DNA from: Caldilineaceae bacterium
Lineage (GTDB): Bacteria > Chloroflexota > Anaerolineae > Caldilineales > Caldilineaceae
Length of the DNA: 64,000 nt
Assembly: GCA_022821585.1 (NCBI GenBank)
Contig: JAJEDI010000032.1
Coordinates: 1-64,000 of the forward strand
Reading direction: 5' to 3'
Shown piece after piece: positions 44,339-53,147 of this stretch. The translations under genes were made by a program, and so were the position numbers. How positions within the stretch are numbered: the stretch's first letter is position 1; each line of letters begins with the position of its first letter. Below the pieces are notes generated by a model. The model saw only the letters and a list, made by a program, of their open reading frames with translations. It ran no database searches and was not told where the DNA came from.

Positions 44339-45298
44339 TTGGGACGCTATATCTTACGGCGTATCTTGATCTCGTTCCCGGTATTATTCGGCATCACGAT
44401 CGTTACGTTCACATTCGCGAACTTGGCCCCGGGCGATCCGGTTACGGCGATGATTGACCCGATGAGCGGGATTGAACCGGGTGAGGTTGAGAAACTCAAA
44501 GAGGCGCTGGGCATCAACAGGCCGATTCACGTTCGTTATGTGATCTGGCTGAAGGAGGTACTGGGCGGCAACCTGGGCTACTCATACGTGACGCACAGGC
44601 CGGTGGCCGTCATGATCGCCGAACGGCTGCCGCAGACGTTGCAACTGATGTTTACGGCCCTGAGCATCAGCATTTTACTGGGCGTTTCGCTGGGCATCTA
44701 CGCTGCTTTCAACCAGTACTCACTCCTGGACAATGTGTTCACGCTGCTGGTGTTCATTGGCATATCGGTGCCGGCGTTCTTTTTCGCGTTGCTGGCCATT
44801 TACATGTTCTCATTCCGGATACCTCTCTTTCCGACTTCGGGCATCAAGGAACCTTTAAGCACTCTCCCTCCAATCATCGACCGTCTCCATCACCTGATTC
44901 TTCCGGCCACCGTTCTGGGGATTGAAGGAGTGGCAGGTTACCTGCGCTACACACGTTCGAGCGTTCTGGAGGTAATGCGCCAGGATTATGTAACCACTGC
45001 GCGGGCTAAGGGGCTGCGCGAACGCGCTGTCCGTATTGGTCACGTACTGCGCAATGCGCTGTTGCCGCTGGTGACGATTGTCGGTTTGAGTCTGCCAAGC
45101 TTGATAGGCGGGGCACTGTTCATCGAAGTCCTTTTTTCCTGGCCCGGCATGGCCCGTATGGCGATCGAGCACACGCTGGGCCGGGATTACCCTGTAATCA
45201 TGGGAATCGGTCTGGTTTCGGCGACGATGGTCCTGTTCAGCAACCTGATTGCAGACATTGTTTATACAGTCGTGGACCCGAGAATCCGCTATGAGTAG
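44339..45298 (+). CDS. ABC transporter permease, DppB type
   Basis: A 319-residue permease. The N-terminus GRYILRRILISFPVLFGITI matches the DppB/OppB family, and six membrane segments follow; a C-terminal GGALFIEVLFSWPGMARMAI is also typical. The ORF track begins 26 codons earlier at a Pro-rich stretch; TTG at 44,339, with GAGGGGG upstream, restores the family N-terminus. It forms the channel with the DppC-type protein encoded 68 bases on. Confidence 0.88.
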   Translation: MGRYILRRILISFPVLFGITIVTFTFANLAPGDPVTAMIDPMSGIEPGEVEKLKEALGINRPIHVRYVIWLKEVLGGNLGYSYVTHRPVAVMIAERLPQTLQLMFTALSISILLGVSLGIYAAFNQYSLLDNVFTLLVFIGISVPAFFFALLAIYMFSFRIPLFPTSGIKEPLSTLPPIIDRLHHLILPATVLGIEGVAGYLRYTRSSVLEVMRQDYVTTARAKGLRERAVRIGHVLRNALLPLVTIVGLSLPSLIGGALFIEVLFSWPGMARMAIEHTLGRDYPVIMGIGLVSATMVLFSNLIADIVYTVVDPRIRYE

Positions 45299-45366
45299 TC
45301 CGGTCCAGGCTGGACCAAGGGAGCGGAGAATCCGGCGGTAGACCTCATTCCCGGATAGAGGAAGAA

Positions 45367-46302
45367 ATGGAAGGCGAGGCGAAAGAGACGGCAAGGCAGG
45401 CGTTATTTGTCAGCGAAGACCTGCAACATATGGTGCGCGGGGGGGCAGTCGTCGGTCTGCGCGAGCTCATCTGGCGCCGCTTCAGCCGGCACCGACTTGC
45501 GCTGGTATCGATTGCCATCATGTTTGTGCTGGCACTTTCGGCCATTTTTGCCCCCTTGCTCAGCAGACCCAATGATCCTTACACGGCCGACCTTCAGAAC
45601 CTGCGGGCGCCACCCAGTTCTGAGCATATTCTGGGGACCGACCGCTCCGGACGGGACATGCTGGCCCGTATTCTGCACGGCGGCCGCGTATCGCTTTCGG
45701 TGGGCCTGATAGCGACATCGATCTATATTTCCATCGGCACGATCCTGGGTGGGGTGAGCGGTTACCGGGGCGGGGTGACCGACTTTGTCATTATGCGCGT
45801 TACCGACATCGTGATGTGCTTCCCCAGTTTACTCATCATCCTGACTCTTGTCGCGGTCATAGGGCCCAGCATCTTCAATATCATGATCATTCTCGGTCTA
45901 TTGGGGTGGCCGAGTATCGCGCGCCTGGTGCGGGGCGAGTTTTTGTCGCTCAGCGAACGTGATTTCGTGATGGCGGCGCGCTGTTTGGGGGCGACGGAGC
46001 AGGGTATCATCTTTCGTCATATTCTTCCGAACGTGGTGGGCCCCCTTGTGGTGGCCGCCACCTTCGGTATTGCCGGGGCCATCATGGCGGAGGCAGGGCT
46101 GAGCTTTTTGGGGCTCGGGGTGCAGGCGCCGAGGCCGAGTTGGGGCCAGATGTTGAGCGCGGCGACGTCGCTGACGACGCTGGAGAGAAGGCCCTGGATC
46201 TGGATGCCGCCGGGCGCGATGATTGCCATCACTGTGTTGAGCATCAATTTCATTGGCGACGGTTTGCGCGACGCGCTCGATCCGCGCACGATGCTGGATT
46301 AG
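45367..46302 (+). CDS. ABC transporter permease, DppC type
   Basis: A 311-residue permease with a long cytosolic N-terminus then RHRLALVSIAIMFVLALSAI as the first membrane segment. HILGTDRSGRDMLARILHGG near residue 95 is the DppC-family signature, and the cytoplasmic loop near 200 reads LSERDFVMAARCLGATEQGI. No DppD/DppF ATPase follows, so an ATPase elsewhere must drive this importer. Confidence 0.92.
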   Translation: MEGEAKETARQALFVSEDLQHMVRGGAVVGLRELIWRRFSRHRLALVSIAIMFVLALSAIFAPLLSRPNDPYTADLQNLRAPPSSEHILGTDRSGRDMLARILHGGRVSLSVGLIATSIYISIGTILGGVSGYRGGVTDFVIMRVTDIVMCFPSLLIILTLVAVIGPSIFNIMIILGLLGWPSIARLVRGEFLSLSERDFVMAARCLGATEQGIIFRHILPNVVGPLVVAATFGIAGAIMAEAGLSFLGLGVQAPRPSWGQMLSAATSLTTLERRPWIWMPPGAMIAITVLSINFIGDGLRDALDPRTMLD

Positions 46303-46405
46303 GTCATGTTGACGTTTAAGGAAGGCCGGTCAGGATTCAGAAAGTATGGAAGCCTGTAGGGCTGTTCGGGAAGATTCCCGCTTGCGTGTTGTGATAAACG
46401 GAACC

Positions 46406-46446
46406 AATCGATCCGCGAAGGCACGCGAAGGGTCGCGAAGAACACC
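46406..46446. repeat. Phased CGCGAAG repeat array, copy 2
   Basis: ATCCGCGAAGGCACGCGAAG then GGTCGCGAAGAACACC: three CGCGAAG units at exact 10-base steps. It ends about 49 bases before the GTG start of the first uncharacterised 560-residue gene. Confidence 0.8.
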
Positions 46447-46494
46447 AGGGGCGTGTTGAGTTCTTGGATGCGGGTTGCTTACGGAGAGAGAACA

Positions 46495-48180
46495 GTGGCA
46501 GAGGCCATTTACTTGACCGACATGTCAGAGTGTCTGCCTCAGGACGTACTGTCGACGACGCCGGAAAGGCACAAGTGGCAGGTGGTGGAGTACACGGCTG
46601 AGGAAGGCCTCGCCGGCAAGATGACCTTCGCGCATGCGCTCTACGAGACGCCGGCTATCACGTTGCCTCTGAACGTGGAGGGATGGCATGCGTTCAGCAT
46701 CGGCTTCTGGCCCGGGGTGGAGCAGGAACACACAAGCCTGGTCAAGTACAGGCTGTCCGGTGAGTCCGTGTACACGGTTGCTGAGAACTATGTACAGAGC
46801 CCATCGTTACCGGGGAATTTCTGGGACAGAACGGAGCTCGTCGAGACGTTTCCCCGGTACGCCGACCTGACAGGGCAGGAGCTGCTGTTCAGCAAACAGA
46901 ATACCGCTCATCCTCCGACCCTGGCTTGTGTGGCCTACGTCAAGCTGGTGCCGCTCACGCAGGCGGAAGTGGAAGAAATACAGCGCGACAGGGAGCAGAG
47001 AGAGACACGCAGGGTCGTTGGCATGATCGACGGCGAAGGCCTTTTTCACCAGAGGTGTCCGACGACGAGAGAGGAGCTCCTGGAGCAGATTGAGCCATTT
47101 CGGTATGCGGATGTTGGAAGGGTGCTGTGGGGCGTCAACCTGAGCGATTTGACCTACTATCACTCCAAGGTGGGACGATTCTTTGGGACTGAGGACGGTG
47201 TGAGTCCAGTGTTGCGCCACGAACATGCGCTCAGGAGCCATAAGGCGCTGGCAGATCAGGGTATCGTCCCGTTTGCGGCGGCGATGGAATACGCCCATGA
47301 GCTGGGCTTGGAGTTTCACACGTACTACCGGCTGAGCATCGTGGACAAGGCCCAACCCTACTTTTTCTTCTCGACGGAGACCAGATTTGTCCGGGACAAT
47401 CCGGATTGCCGAATTGTGGCCAAGGATGGCTCGCCGCTGATGAAGGCCAGCTATGCGTTCCCGAAGGTGCGGGATTTCATGGTCTCTCTCATGGAGGAGG
47501 CGATGGAATACGACATTGACGGGGTACACCTCTGCTTCACGCGCGGGCCGGAGTATATCGGCTATGAGCAGCCGGTGCTGGACGAGTTCATGCGGCTCTA
47601 TGGGGAGGATGCGCGAGAGGTAGCTGATGACGATGAGCGGCTGTACAGGGTCAAGGCGAGTTTCCTGACGGAGTTTGTGCGAGCTGTGCGGAAGACGGCA
47701 GGCAAGTACGGGGACAAGAGAGGGCGCAAGATGCAGGTGTCGGCGATTTTTGAGGGCGGCAAGGAGGACATGCGCTATTTCGCATACGATGCCTACACGT
47801 GGGTAGAGGAGAAACTGGTCGACTTCATCATCACGAATCCTCCTTCGGACCTGGTCAGGCTGGCCAAGGAGAACGGATGCAAGGTGTACATATTCGCTAC
47901 GAAAGATGACAAGGTGCTGACGATGAAGCACGCGTACGCCGGCGGAATGGACGGGATGGCCATTTGGGACATCAACACGACGCGTCCAGAAACGTGGGCG
48001 ATAGAAAGCAGATTGGGTCACCGCGACGAAGTCGTGGATCTACCGAAGCCGGAACGGTATCCGAAGATGAAGCGGACCAGGTTGATCACGATTCGGGGTC
48101 GGGATTTCTCGCAGACGGTAGACAAGAACGTTCCCTCAGGATGGCCCCCCGAACTGCTTGTCATCTACACGGGGGGATAG
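46495..48180 (+). CDS. Uncharacterised TIM-barrel glycoside-hydrolase-like protein, paralog 1
   Basis: A 561-residue protein I cannot place in a named family. Residues 1-165 look like a beta-sandwich (LPLNVEGWHAFSIGFWPG; ACVAYVKLVPLTQAEVEEI), the rest like a TIM barrel related to glycoside-hydrolase-like proteins: LGLEFHTYYRLSI, DGVHLCFTRGPEYIGYEQPV, KMQVSAIFEGG, LVDFIITNPPSD, and AGGMDGMAIWDINTTRP. Acidic residues at strand ends are candidates for catalysis. No signal peptide: it should act on imported material. The start is GTG at 46,495 with GGAGAG six bases upstream, matching the paralog's N-terminus; the ORF track begins 14 codons earlier. Confidence 0.75.
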   Translation: MAEAIYLTDMSECLPQDVLSTTPERHKWQVVEYTAEEGLAGKMTFAHALYETPAITLPLNVEGWHAFSIGFWPGVEQEHTSLVKYRLSGESVYTVAENYVQSPSLPGNFWDRTELVETFPRYADLTGQELLFSKQNTAHPPTLACVAYVKLVPLTQAEVEEIQRDREQRETRRVVGMIDGEGLFHQRCPTTREELLEQIEPFRYADVGRVLWGVNLSDLTYYHSKVGRFFGTEDGVSPVLRHEHALRSHKALADQGIVPFAAAMEYAHELGLEFHTYYRLSIVDKAQPYFFFSTETRFVRDNPDCRIVAKDGSPLMKASYAFPKVRDFMVSLMEEAMEYDIDGVHLCFTRGPEYIGYEQPVLDEFMRLYGEDAREVADDDERLYRVKASFLTEFVRAVRKTAGKYGDKRGRKMQVSAIFEGGKEDMRYFAYDAYTWVEEKLVDFIITNPPSDLVRLAKENGCKVYIFATKDDKVLTMKHAYAGGMDGMAIWDINTTRPETWAIESRLGHRDEVVDLPKPERYPKMKRTRLITIRGRDFSQTVDKNVPSGWPPELLVIYTGG

Positions 48181-48202
48181 GAAAGGATTGAGGAGGGTTC
48201 CG

Positions 48203-49867
48203 ATGTGTGCAGAACGCAAGGCCATTTACATCTCCGATATGGGCCGCTGTGAGCCTGGATCGGCCATTTCAGAGACGGCCAAGCATGGTCACTGGCGGGC
48301 GATCCCATACGAAGCGGAGGGCGTGTCGGGCACGATGATAACGGCCGGCATCGAGTGCAAGGCGCCCACGCTTACCCTTCCCCTGGAGGTGGAAGGATGG
48401 TATGCCATCCACCTGGGTATCTGGACCAATTGGGTGGACAGGGTGACCCGGGTGAAGCTGACGGATGACCCCTGCTTCAGTACGGCGACGACGCTGTATC
48501 CGGACATAAAGAAGACGAATTATTTTGCAAGTATCGGCGAGGTGTTCTGGAAGTGCGCTGATCTGACGGGCCAAGCGTTGCATATCGGCCAGCAGAGCCA
48601 CGGCACGCCGTGGGCGTCGGGAATCGCCTATGTGAAGCTGGAGCCTATGACCCCTGAAGAGGTTGCTGCGATCCAAGAAGAGCGAGCCGGGAGCGAAGCG
48701 AAACGACTGGTCGCCTACAACGACGCGTGGAGCGTTTTCGGGGAACGAACGCTGTATACGGAGGAAGATATCATCGAGGAGGTAGAGCCCTTTCGGGATA
48801 CCGACTTCCAGAAACTTTTATGGGGAATCGGCGCGGGGAGCATGGTGCAGTATCTGTCCGACGTGGGCGAACTTGCTGAGAAGGAGGGGATGAGCGACTT
48901 TTCGCGGTACTGCGACCGCCAGGCAGCAGAGAGTTTCCGTATGCTGAAGGAGAGGGGGATCGACCCTCTGAAGACGGTGATCGACCATGCCCACGATCTG
49001 GGTATCGAGCTGCATGGCACGTACCGCGTGGGCGGGTGGGTTTTTCCGCCACCGGATGATTTTGAAGACGGGCTTTACCGCCAGCATCCTGAATGGCGCT
49101 GTGTGAACCGGGACGGCCGGCCCGTCGCCCGCCTGAGTTATGCCTTTGCGGGCGTCAAGGACTTTGTGATCTCGCTGTTTCGCGAGGTGGCAGAGCGGGG
49201 GGCGGACGGTGTCAATATGGCCTTCATTCGCGGACTGCCGTGTGTCCTGTACGAGCAGCCGATCGTGGAAGGATTTCAGCAGTTGCACGGACAGGATCCG
49301 CGAGAGCTGGCGGAGGATGATCCGAGGTGGCTATCCTACAGAGCGACTTGGATGACGTCATTCATGCGGGAGCTACGCGAGGAGATGGACCGGGTGGGCG
49401 AACGGCAGGGGCGACACATTCAGGTATCGGCTTACGTTATCGAGACGCTGCCGTACAATCTTCAGTATGGGCTGGATGTGGCAGCCTGGGCTGAAGAAGG
49501 GCTGGTTGATTTCATTATTCCCAACCCGTGGCACGGCGATATGGACGTTGATATTGCCTCGTTCGTGGAGGTGACGCGCGGCACCGACTGCAAGGTCTAC
49601 GCCGACATTTTGCCGCGACGGATGGCGACGGGCGAGTACCGGGAGCGGGCACTGGAGTGTTACGCAGCAGGTGTGGACGGACTGGCTTTCTGGGACACGA
49701 ACAGCCGTTACCCCTTCCTGGACGAGTGGAGCATGATACGGCGGTTGGGTCATGAAGAGGCGTTGCAGGAGTGGGCGGCTGACGAGTGGCCTGCGTACCG
49801 GCTGGTGCCTCTGCACAGTTTGGGGGGGCACCATATGGGTAGTTATTCGCCTTACTGGTCGGCTTGA
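48203..49867 (+). CDS. Uncharacterised TIM-barrel glycoside-hydrolase-like protein, paralog 2
   Basis: A 554-residue paralog of the previous gene, 22 bases after its stop. The same blocks recur: LPLEVEGWYAIHLGIW, SGIAYVKLEPMTPEEVAAIQ, LGIELHGTYRVGG, DGVNMAFIRGLPCVLYEQPI, HIQVSAYV, LVDFIIPNPWHGD, and AGVDGLAFWDTNSRYPF. Shared residues at strand ends (Arg-Gly, Tyr-Glu-Gln-Pro, Asp-Gly-x-Ala/Ile-x-Trp-Asp) are the best candidates for a binding or active site. GAGGAGG precedes ATG at 48,203, 15 codons inside the ORF-track entry. The pair may form a heteromer or work in sequence on one oligosaccharide. Confidence 0.75.
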   Translation: MCAERKAIYISDMGRCEPGSAISETAKHGHWRAIPYEAEGVSGTMITAGIECKAPTLTLPLEVEGWYAIHLGIWTNWVDRVTRVKLTDDPCFSTATTLYPDIKKTNYFASIGEVFWKCADLTGQALHIGQQSHGTPWASGIAYVKLEPMTPEEVAAIQEERAGSEAKRLVAYNDAWSVFGERTLYTEEDIIEEVEPFRDTDFQKLLWGIGAGSMVQYLSDVGELAEKEGMSDFSRYCDRQAAESFRMLKERGIDPLKTVIDHAHDLGIELHGTYRVGGWVFPPPDDFEDGLYRQHPEWRCVNRDGRPVARLSYAFAGVKDFVISLFREVAERGADGVNMAFIRGLPCVLYEQPIVEGFQQLHGQDPRELAEDDPRWLSYRATWMTSFMRELREEMDRVGERQGRHIQVSAYVIETLPYNLQYGLDVAAWAEEGLVDFIIPNPWHGDMDVDIASFVEVTRGTDCKVYADILPRRMATGEYRERALECYAAGVDGLAFWDTNSRYPFLDEWSMIRRLGHEEALQEWAADEWPAYRLVPLHSLGGHHMGSYSPYWSA

Positions 49868-50185
49868 GGCGTGCGGGCGCGGGCGAGGGTGGTGAAGAAG
49901 CAGATCTTTGGTCCACGGAAGGCTATGGAGAACACCTTTTCTATCCGCGAAGGCACGCGAAGGGCCGGGAAGAACACCTGAGGCGGACCGAATTTTCTTC
50001 GCATGGCTGCGCGGTTCTGTGCAGATTAGCCGCACTTTGCTTCCCCAATTCCCTGTTCTAACAGACTTCAACGAACCCGAAAGACACCCCAACAATCTGA
50101 CCTACGTTTTCCTTCCACTCTTCGGTATGAGGCGGCGATTTATCACATTCTTCGCCTTGAGCTACCTCGAAGGAGTAGCTTAGCC
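49868..50185. other. Intergenic region with phased repeat
   Basis: About 320 bases between paralog 2 and the second Gfo/Idh/MocA gene. It contains the third phased CGCGAAG array. The last 30 bases, including the ribosome site, resemble those before the first Gfo/Idh/MocA gene, as expected for a duplication. Confidence 0.65.
49942..49978. repeat. Phased CGCGAAG repeat array, copy 3
   Basis: ATCCGCGAAGGCACGCGAAG then GGCCGGGAAGAACACC; the third unit is CGGGAAG. The 10-base step is kept. It lies about 207 bases before the second Gfo/Idh/MocA gene. Confidence 0.78.
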
Positions 50186-51241
50186 ATGTTTGTGGACATG
50201 CAGCCTGCGGACTATCAGCCGGTAGTGCCTTCAGACCTAAACTACGGAATTGGCCTGGTTGGATGCGGCATCCTCGTCGAGGGCTTGGAGATGCCCGCCT
50301 ACAAGAAGGCCGGCTACCGCGTCGTCGCCTGCTGCGACAAAATCGAGGAGAGGGCACACATCGTGGCAGCCAGTTTCGGCAGTCCACTTGTTACAACGGA
50401 CTTGGAGGTACTGTTATCGCATCCTGAGGTGCAGATTGTTGACCTGGCGGTACATGCTCACCAGCGCCTGCCCTTGGTCGAGCAGATCGCCGCGGCAGGG
50501 AAGCACATTTTTTCGCAGAAACCTCTGGCTCCCAGCTTGCGGGAGGCCGAGCGTATGGTGGGGATTTGCCGTAACGCCGGGGTAACGCTGATGGTCAATC
50601 AACAGGCGCGTTGGGCGCCCCCACATCGGGCACTGAAGCTCCTGATTGACCGAGGTGTGTTGGGGCATGTCTACGCCATTACCCACTTTCATCGGGCTTA
50701 TCAGGACTATGGCTGGTATGCGGAGCGGGAGGACTTCAACATCGTTGATTATGGGATCCACTATGTTGATTTGAGCCGCTACTTCAGCGGTTACACACCG
50801 CGGCGGGTGAAAGCGACAACTGCGATGGTGCCCGGCCAGAACGCGGTCTCGCCGATGATCTATACGATCCTCTTTGAGTACGAGCCTTCGGCCCAGGTGA
50901 CGACGACCCTGCACTTTAACAATATCATTTCAGCACACGCTCTCCATGATCAAGTGTGGTTCGTGGATGGAACGCGGGGGAGCGCACTGTTGAGCGATCC
51001 CGCGGGAGCGGCCAGGTTGAGCGTGTCGTTCAAGGATTCTCCTGAACGGGTACAGAGTTTCGATAGCGCTGGCACGTGGGAGTTTGAAGGGTTTGCCGGT
51101 TCGATGGGCGAGATGTTAATGGCAGTGGAGGAGGGGCGGGAGCCTGAGAGTTCGGGTCGGGAGCATCTGGAGAATTTACGAGTGGCGTTCGCGGCGGTGG
51201 AGAGTGCCAGGTCGGGTGAGAGTGTGGAGTTGAGGAGGTAG
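50186..51241 (+). CDS. Gfo/Idh/MocA family oxidoreductase, copy 2
   Basis: A 351-residue near-duplicate of the gene at 39.6 kb, the same length and roughly four residues in five identical. YGIGLVGCGILVEGLEMPAY is the NAD-binding start. The catalytic motif is again FSQKPLAPS with Gln for Glu, and NIVDYGIHYVDLSRYFSG has Tyr where copy 1 has His. GAAGGAG precedes ATG. The two copies bracket the isomerase, the importer and the uncharacterised pair, so they probably act on related sugars. The DUF4276-like gene converges from the other side with 75 bases between stops. Confidence 0.88.
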   Translation: MFVDMQPADYQPVVPSDLNYGIGLVGCGILVEGLEMPAYKKAGYRVVACCDKIEERAHIVAASFGSPLVTTDLEVLLSHPEVQIVDLAVHAHQRLPLVEQIAAAGKHIFSQKPLAPSLREAERMVGICRNAGVTLMVNQQARWAPPHRALKLLIDRGVLGHVYAITHFHRAYQDYGWYAEREDFNIVDYGIHYVDLSRYFSGYTPRRVKATTAMVPGQNAVSPMIYTILFEYEPSAQVTTTLHFNNIISAHALHDQVWFVDGTRGSALLSDPAGAARLSVSFKDSPERVQSFDSAGTWEFEGFAGSMGEMLMAVEEGREPESSGREHLENLRVAFAAVESARSGESVELRR

Positions 51242-51316
51242 GGTGTAGCTGGCCGCGAAGTCGGACTATGGGGGTCGGGTCGGTTGGGAAGTAGGGGATA
51301 TTGAAAGCCAGATGAC

Positions 51317-51889
51317 TCATCCAGATGCGCGGTCCTCGAGTTCGGCGTGCAGTCGATCAAGCCCAGACAGCAGAACCTGGAAACTTTTCGAATTGTTTCT
51401 TTCTCGCGTAAGAAGACCAGCCATCGCTTTGGCGCCGCTGACTTTCCGGAAGCCAGGGATGAGCCTCCTTAAGGCCTCGGAGGGCTGCTGCACTGCATCC
51501 GGATCGCGGAAACCCGCCCTGCGACCGATGCCTCGCAGTCTCTCGTTGTCGAAGGCTTCCGCCAGAGCGTCAGGTTCACCCAGATACCAGGCTTCCAATT
51601 GCTGGCACACGATTCTCACGAGCGTGTCAGCCCGGCCTGCTTGACGGCAAGATTGCAGAAGCCGCCTCTTCAGACGCAGACAGTCGCCGCCATCGTTGTC
51701 TCGCAGGATGACAAATCGAACGCCTGGCTCGCGCCATGCTCGCAGCTTGCGCGGGATGCTCCTATCCAGGTCGCTCTTCCCTTCGTGCACCAGGTATTCG
51801 AATACCATATTGGGGTATAGGCGGGGAAGCAGTCCAACGAGCAGGTCGCGCATGGATGCCTCTTCCAGCAAGAATACGACTCTGTTCAC
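51317..51889 (-). CDS. DUF4276-like (TOPRIM-type) protein
   Basis: A 190-residue protein resembling DUF4276: FLLEEASMRDLLVGLLPRLY (acidic pair), EYLVHEGKSDLDRSIPRKL, VILRDNDGGDCLRLKRRLL (Asp-rich metal motif) and RIVCQQLEAWYLGEPDALAE. The Glu and Asp-x-Asp pattern fits a TOPRIM-like nuclease fold. The start is GTG and overlaps the ATPase stop by four bases (GTGA). Pairs of this type with an AAA ATPase are commonly seen in defence-like islands (OLD/PARIS-like logic), but this pair's activity is not established. Confidence 0.72.
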   Translation of the reverse strand: MNRVVFLLEEASMRDLLVGLLPRLYPNMVFEYLVHEGKSDLDRSIPRKLRAWREPGVRFVILRDNDGGDCLRLKRRLLQSCRQAGRADTLVRIVCQQLEAWYLGEPDALAEAFDNERLRGIGRRAGFRDPDAVQQPSEALRRLIPGFRKVSGAKAMAGLLTRERNNSKSFQVLLSGLDRLHAELEDRASG

Positions 51890-53109
51890 TCGAGCCGGGC
51901 ACCATCGCGATCTTCTTGCCTCCAGTGCAGACCGGGCAAGTCGAATACTCCTTGTCTCCAGAGCGCGCCCGGCAGGTCGCCTTCGTGGACCAGGTTGCGC
52001 AGCAGCTCGCTCTCCGACGCCCGGCGGACCTTAGTGAAACCGTCCTCCTTGACCAGCCAGCGTATTTCGTCGAGTTCGGCGCCGTTCAGAAAGTCGGGGG
52101 AATGGGTAGACACGAAAACCTGGCCGCCGCGCTGGGCGTAGTCGTGAAACTCTTCTGCAAGCTCCCGCATCAGAGCGGGATAGAGTTGATTCTCCGGTTC
52201 TTCGACCGCCAGCAGAGGGTGTGGATTGGGGTCGTAGAGAAGGACGAGATAGGCAAACATCTTGATGGTCCCGTCCGATACATACGGGGCGATGAAGGGA
52301 TCCTGGAAGTTGTCATCCTGGAACCGAAGAACCAGCCTTCCGTCCTCGGTGGGCTTTGCTTCCACGTCACTCACGCCGGGGACGCGCTGGCGCATGGCCT
52401 GGAGTACTCTATTGAAATGCCGGGGATGGTTTTCATAGAGGTATTTCGCTACCAAAGCGACGTTTTCGCCGCGCGTGGATAGATGCTCGGCGTAACCGAA
52501 GTCTGCGCTTGGCCGCGCGTCGGCAATTTGGAAGTCGGAGATATGCCAATTCTCGATAAATTTGCGGAACTCCGAAACAATCGGAAACTCCTGGAGTTGG
52601 CCAAAGCTCTTGATTGCCAATGTGCTGGGGTCATCAAGCTTGAACTTCCTCTTTTTCTGGTCTGCGTCTTTCATAGCGGACACACCGTACTCGGACTCGT
52701 TGGTGATCACTTCGCCCTCTCCGCGGCGATTGTCGACGAAGCGCCACCCCCAGCGGCCGCCCTGCCCTTTGCGATAACTCAGCGCCTCGTGCTCCACCTC
52801 TGCACGATCTCGGGCCTGAGTTATTTTCAACTGGTATGTCGCCAGCCGACCGCCGCTCTCGCGAAACTGCAAGGTGATCTCCAGCGGCCCCGCCTCTCCG
52901 CGGGTGACCAGTTCACGATATCCACCGCGTTGCGCCACCGCTGCGGCGACGTTTTGCGTCAGGGCATCTTTTAGAAAAGTGAACACATCGAACAGCGACG
53001 ACTTGCCCGAGCCGTTTGGACCCACAACTATTGTCATGCGCGTCAGTTTATCGAGCGTGATGTCGCGAAGGCAGCGGAAGTTCCTGACGGCAATGCTTTC
53101 GATCTGCAT
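51886..53109 (-). CDS. AAA family ATPase (AAA_21/OLD-like)
   Basis: A 407-residue ABC-type ATPase of the AAA_21 group. MQIESIAVRNFRCLRDITL opens the fold, VVGPNGSGKSSLFDVFTFLK near residues 28-47 is Walker A, LLAVEEPENQLYP near 315 is Walker B, and VFVSTHSPDFLNG near 345 is the switch His region. In related systems the ATPase senses infection or DNA ends and controls a TOPRIM nuclease. Here the nuclease-like gene follows with a GTGA overlap. ATG at 53,109 fits the family N-terminus; the ORF track adds 12 residues. It starts 38 bases after a Uma2 gene. Confidence 0.82.
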   Translation of the reverse strand: MQIESIAVRNFRCLRDITLDKLTRMTIVVGPNGSGKSSLFDVFTFLKDALTQNVAAAVAQRGGYRELVTRGEAGPLEITLQFRESGGRLATYQLKITQARDRAEVEHEALSYRKGQGGRWGWRFVDNRRGEGEVITNESEYGVSAMKDADQKKRKFKLDDPSTLAIKSFGQLQEFPIVSEFRKFIENWHISDFQIADARPSADFGYAEHLSTRGENVALVAKYLYENHPRHFNRVLQAMRQRVPGVSDVEAKPTEDGRLVLRFQDDNFQDPFIAPYVSDGTIKMFAYLVLLYDPNPHPLLAVEEPENQLYPALMRELAEEFHDYAQRGGQVFVSTHSPDFLNGAELDEIRWLVKEDGFTKVRRASESELLRNLVHEGDLPGALWRQGVFDLPGLHWRQEDRDGARLE

Positions 53110-53147
53110 GGGGCCTGGCAATTGAAATCGTCCTCGGATTCTCAAGT

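Noticed and set aside
46807-48021. 404-residue minus-strand ORF opposite the first uncharacterised paralog
   Set aside because: The plus-strand frame is conserved between two paralogs, which the shadow frame is not.
39441-49978. CGCGAAG arrays considered as CRISPR or an origin iteron
   Set aside because: Only three short units per site, no spacers, no replication gene nearby; listed as phased repeats instead.
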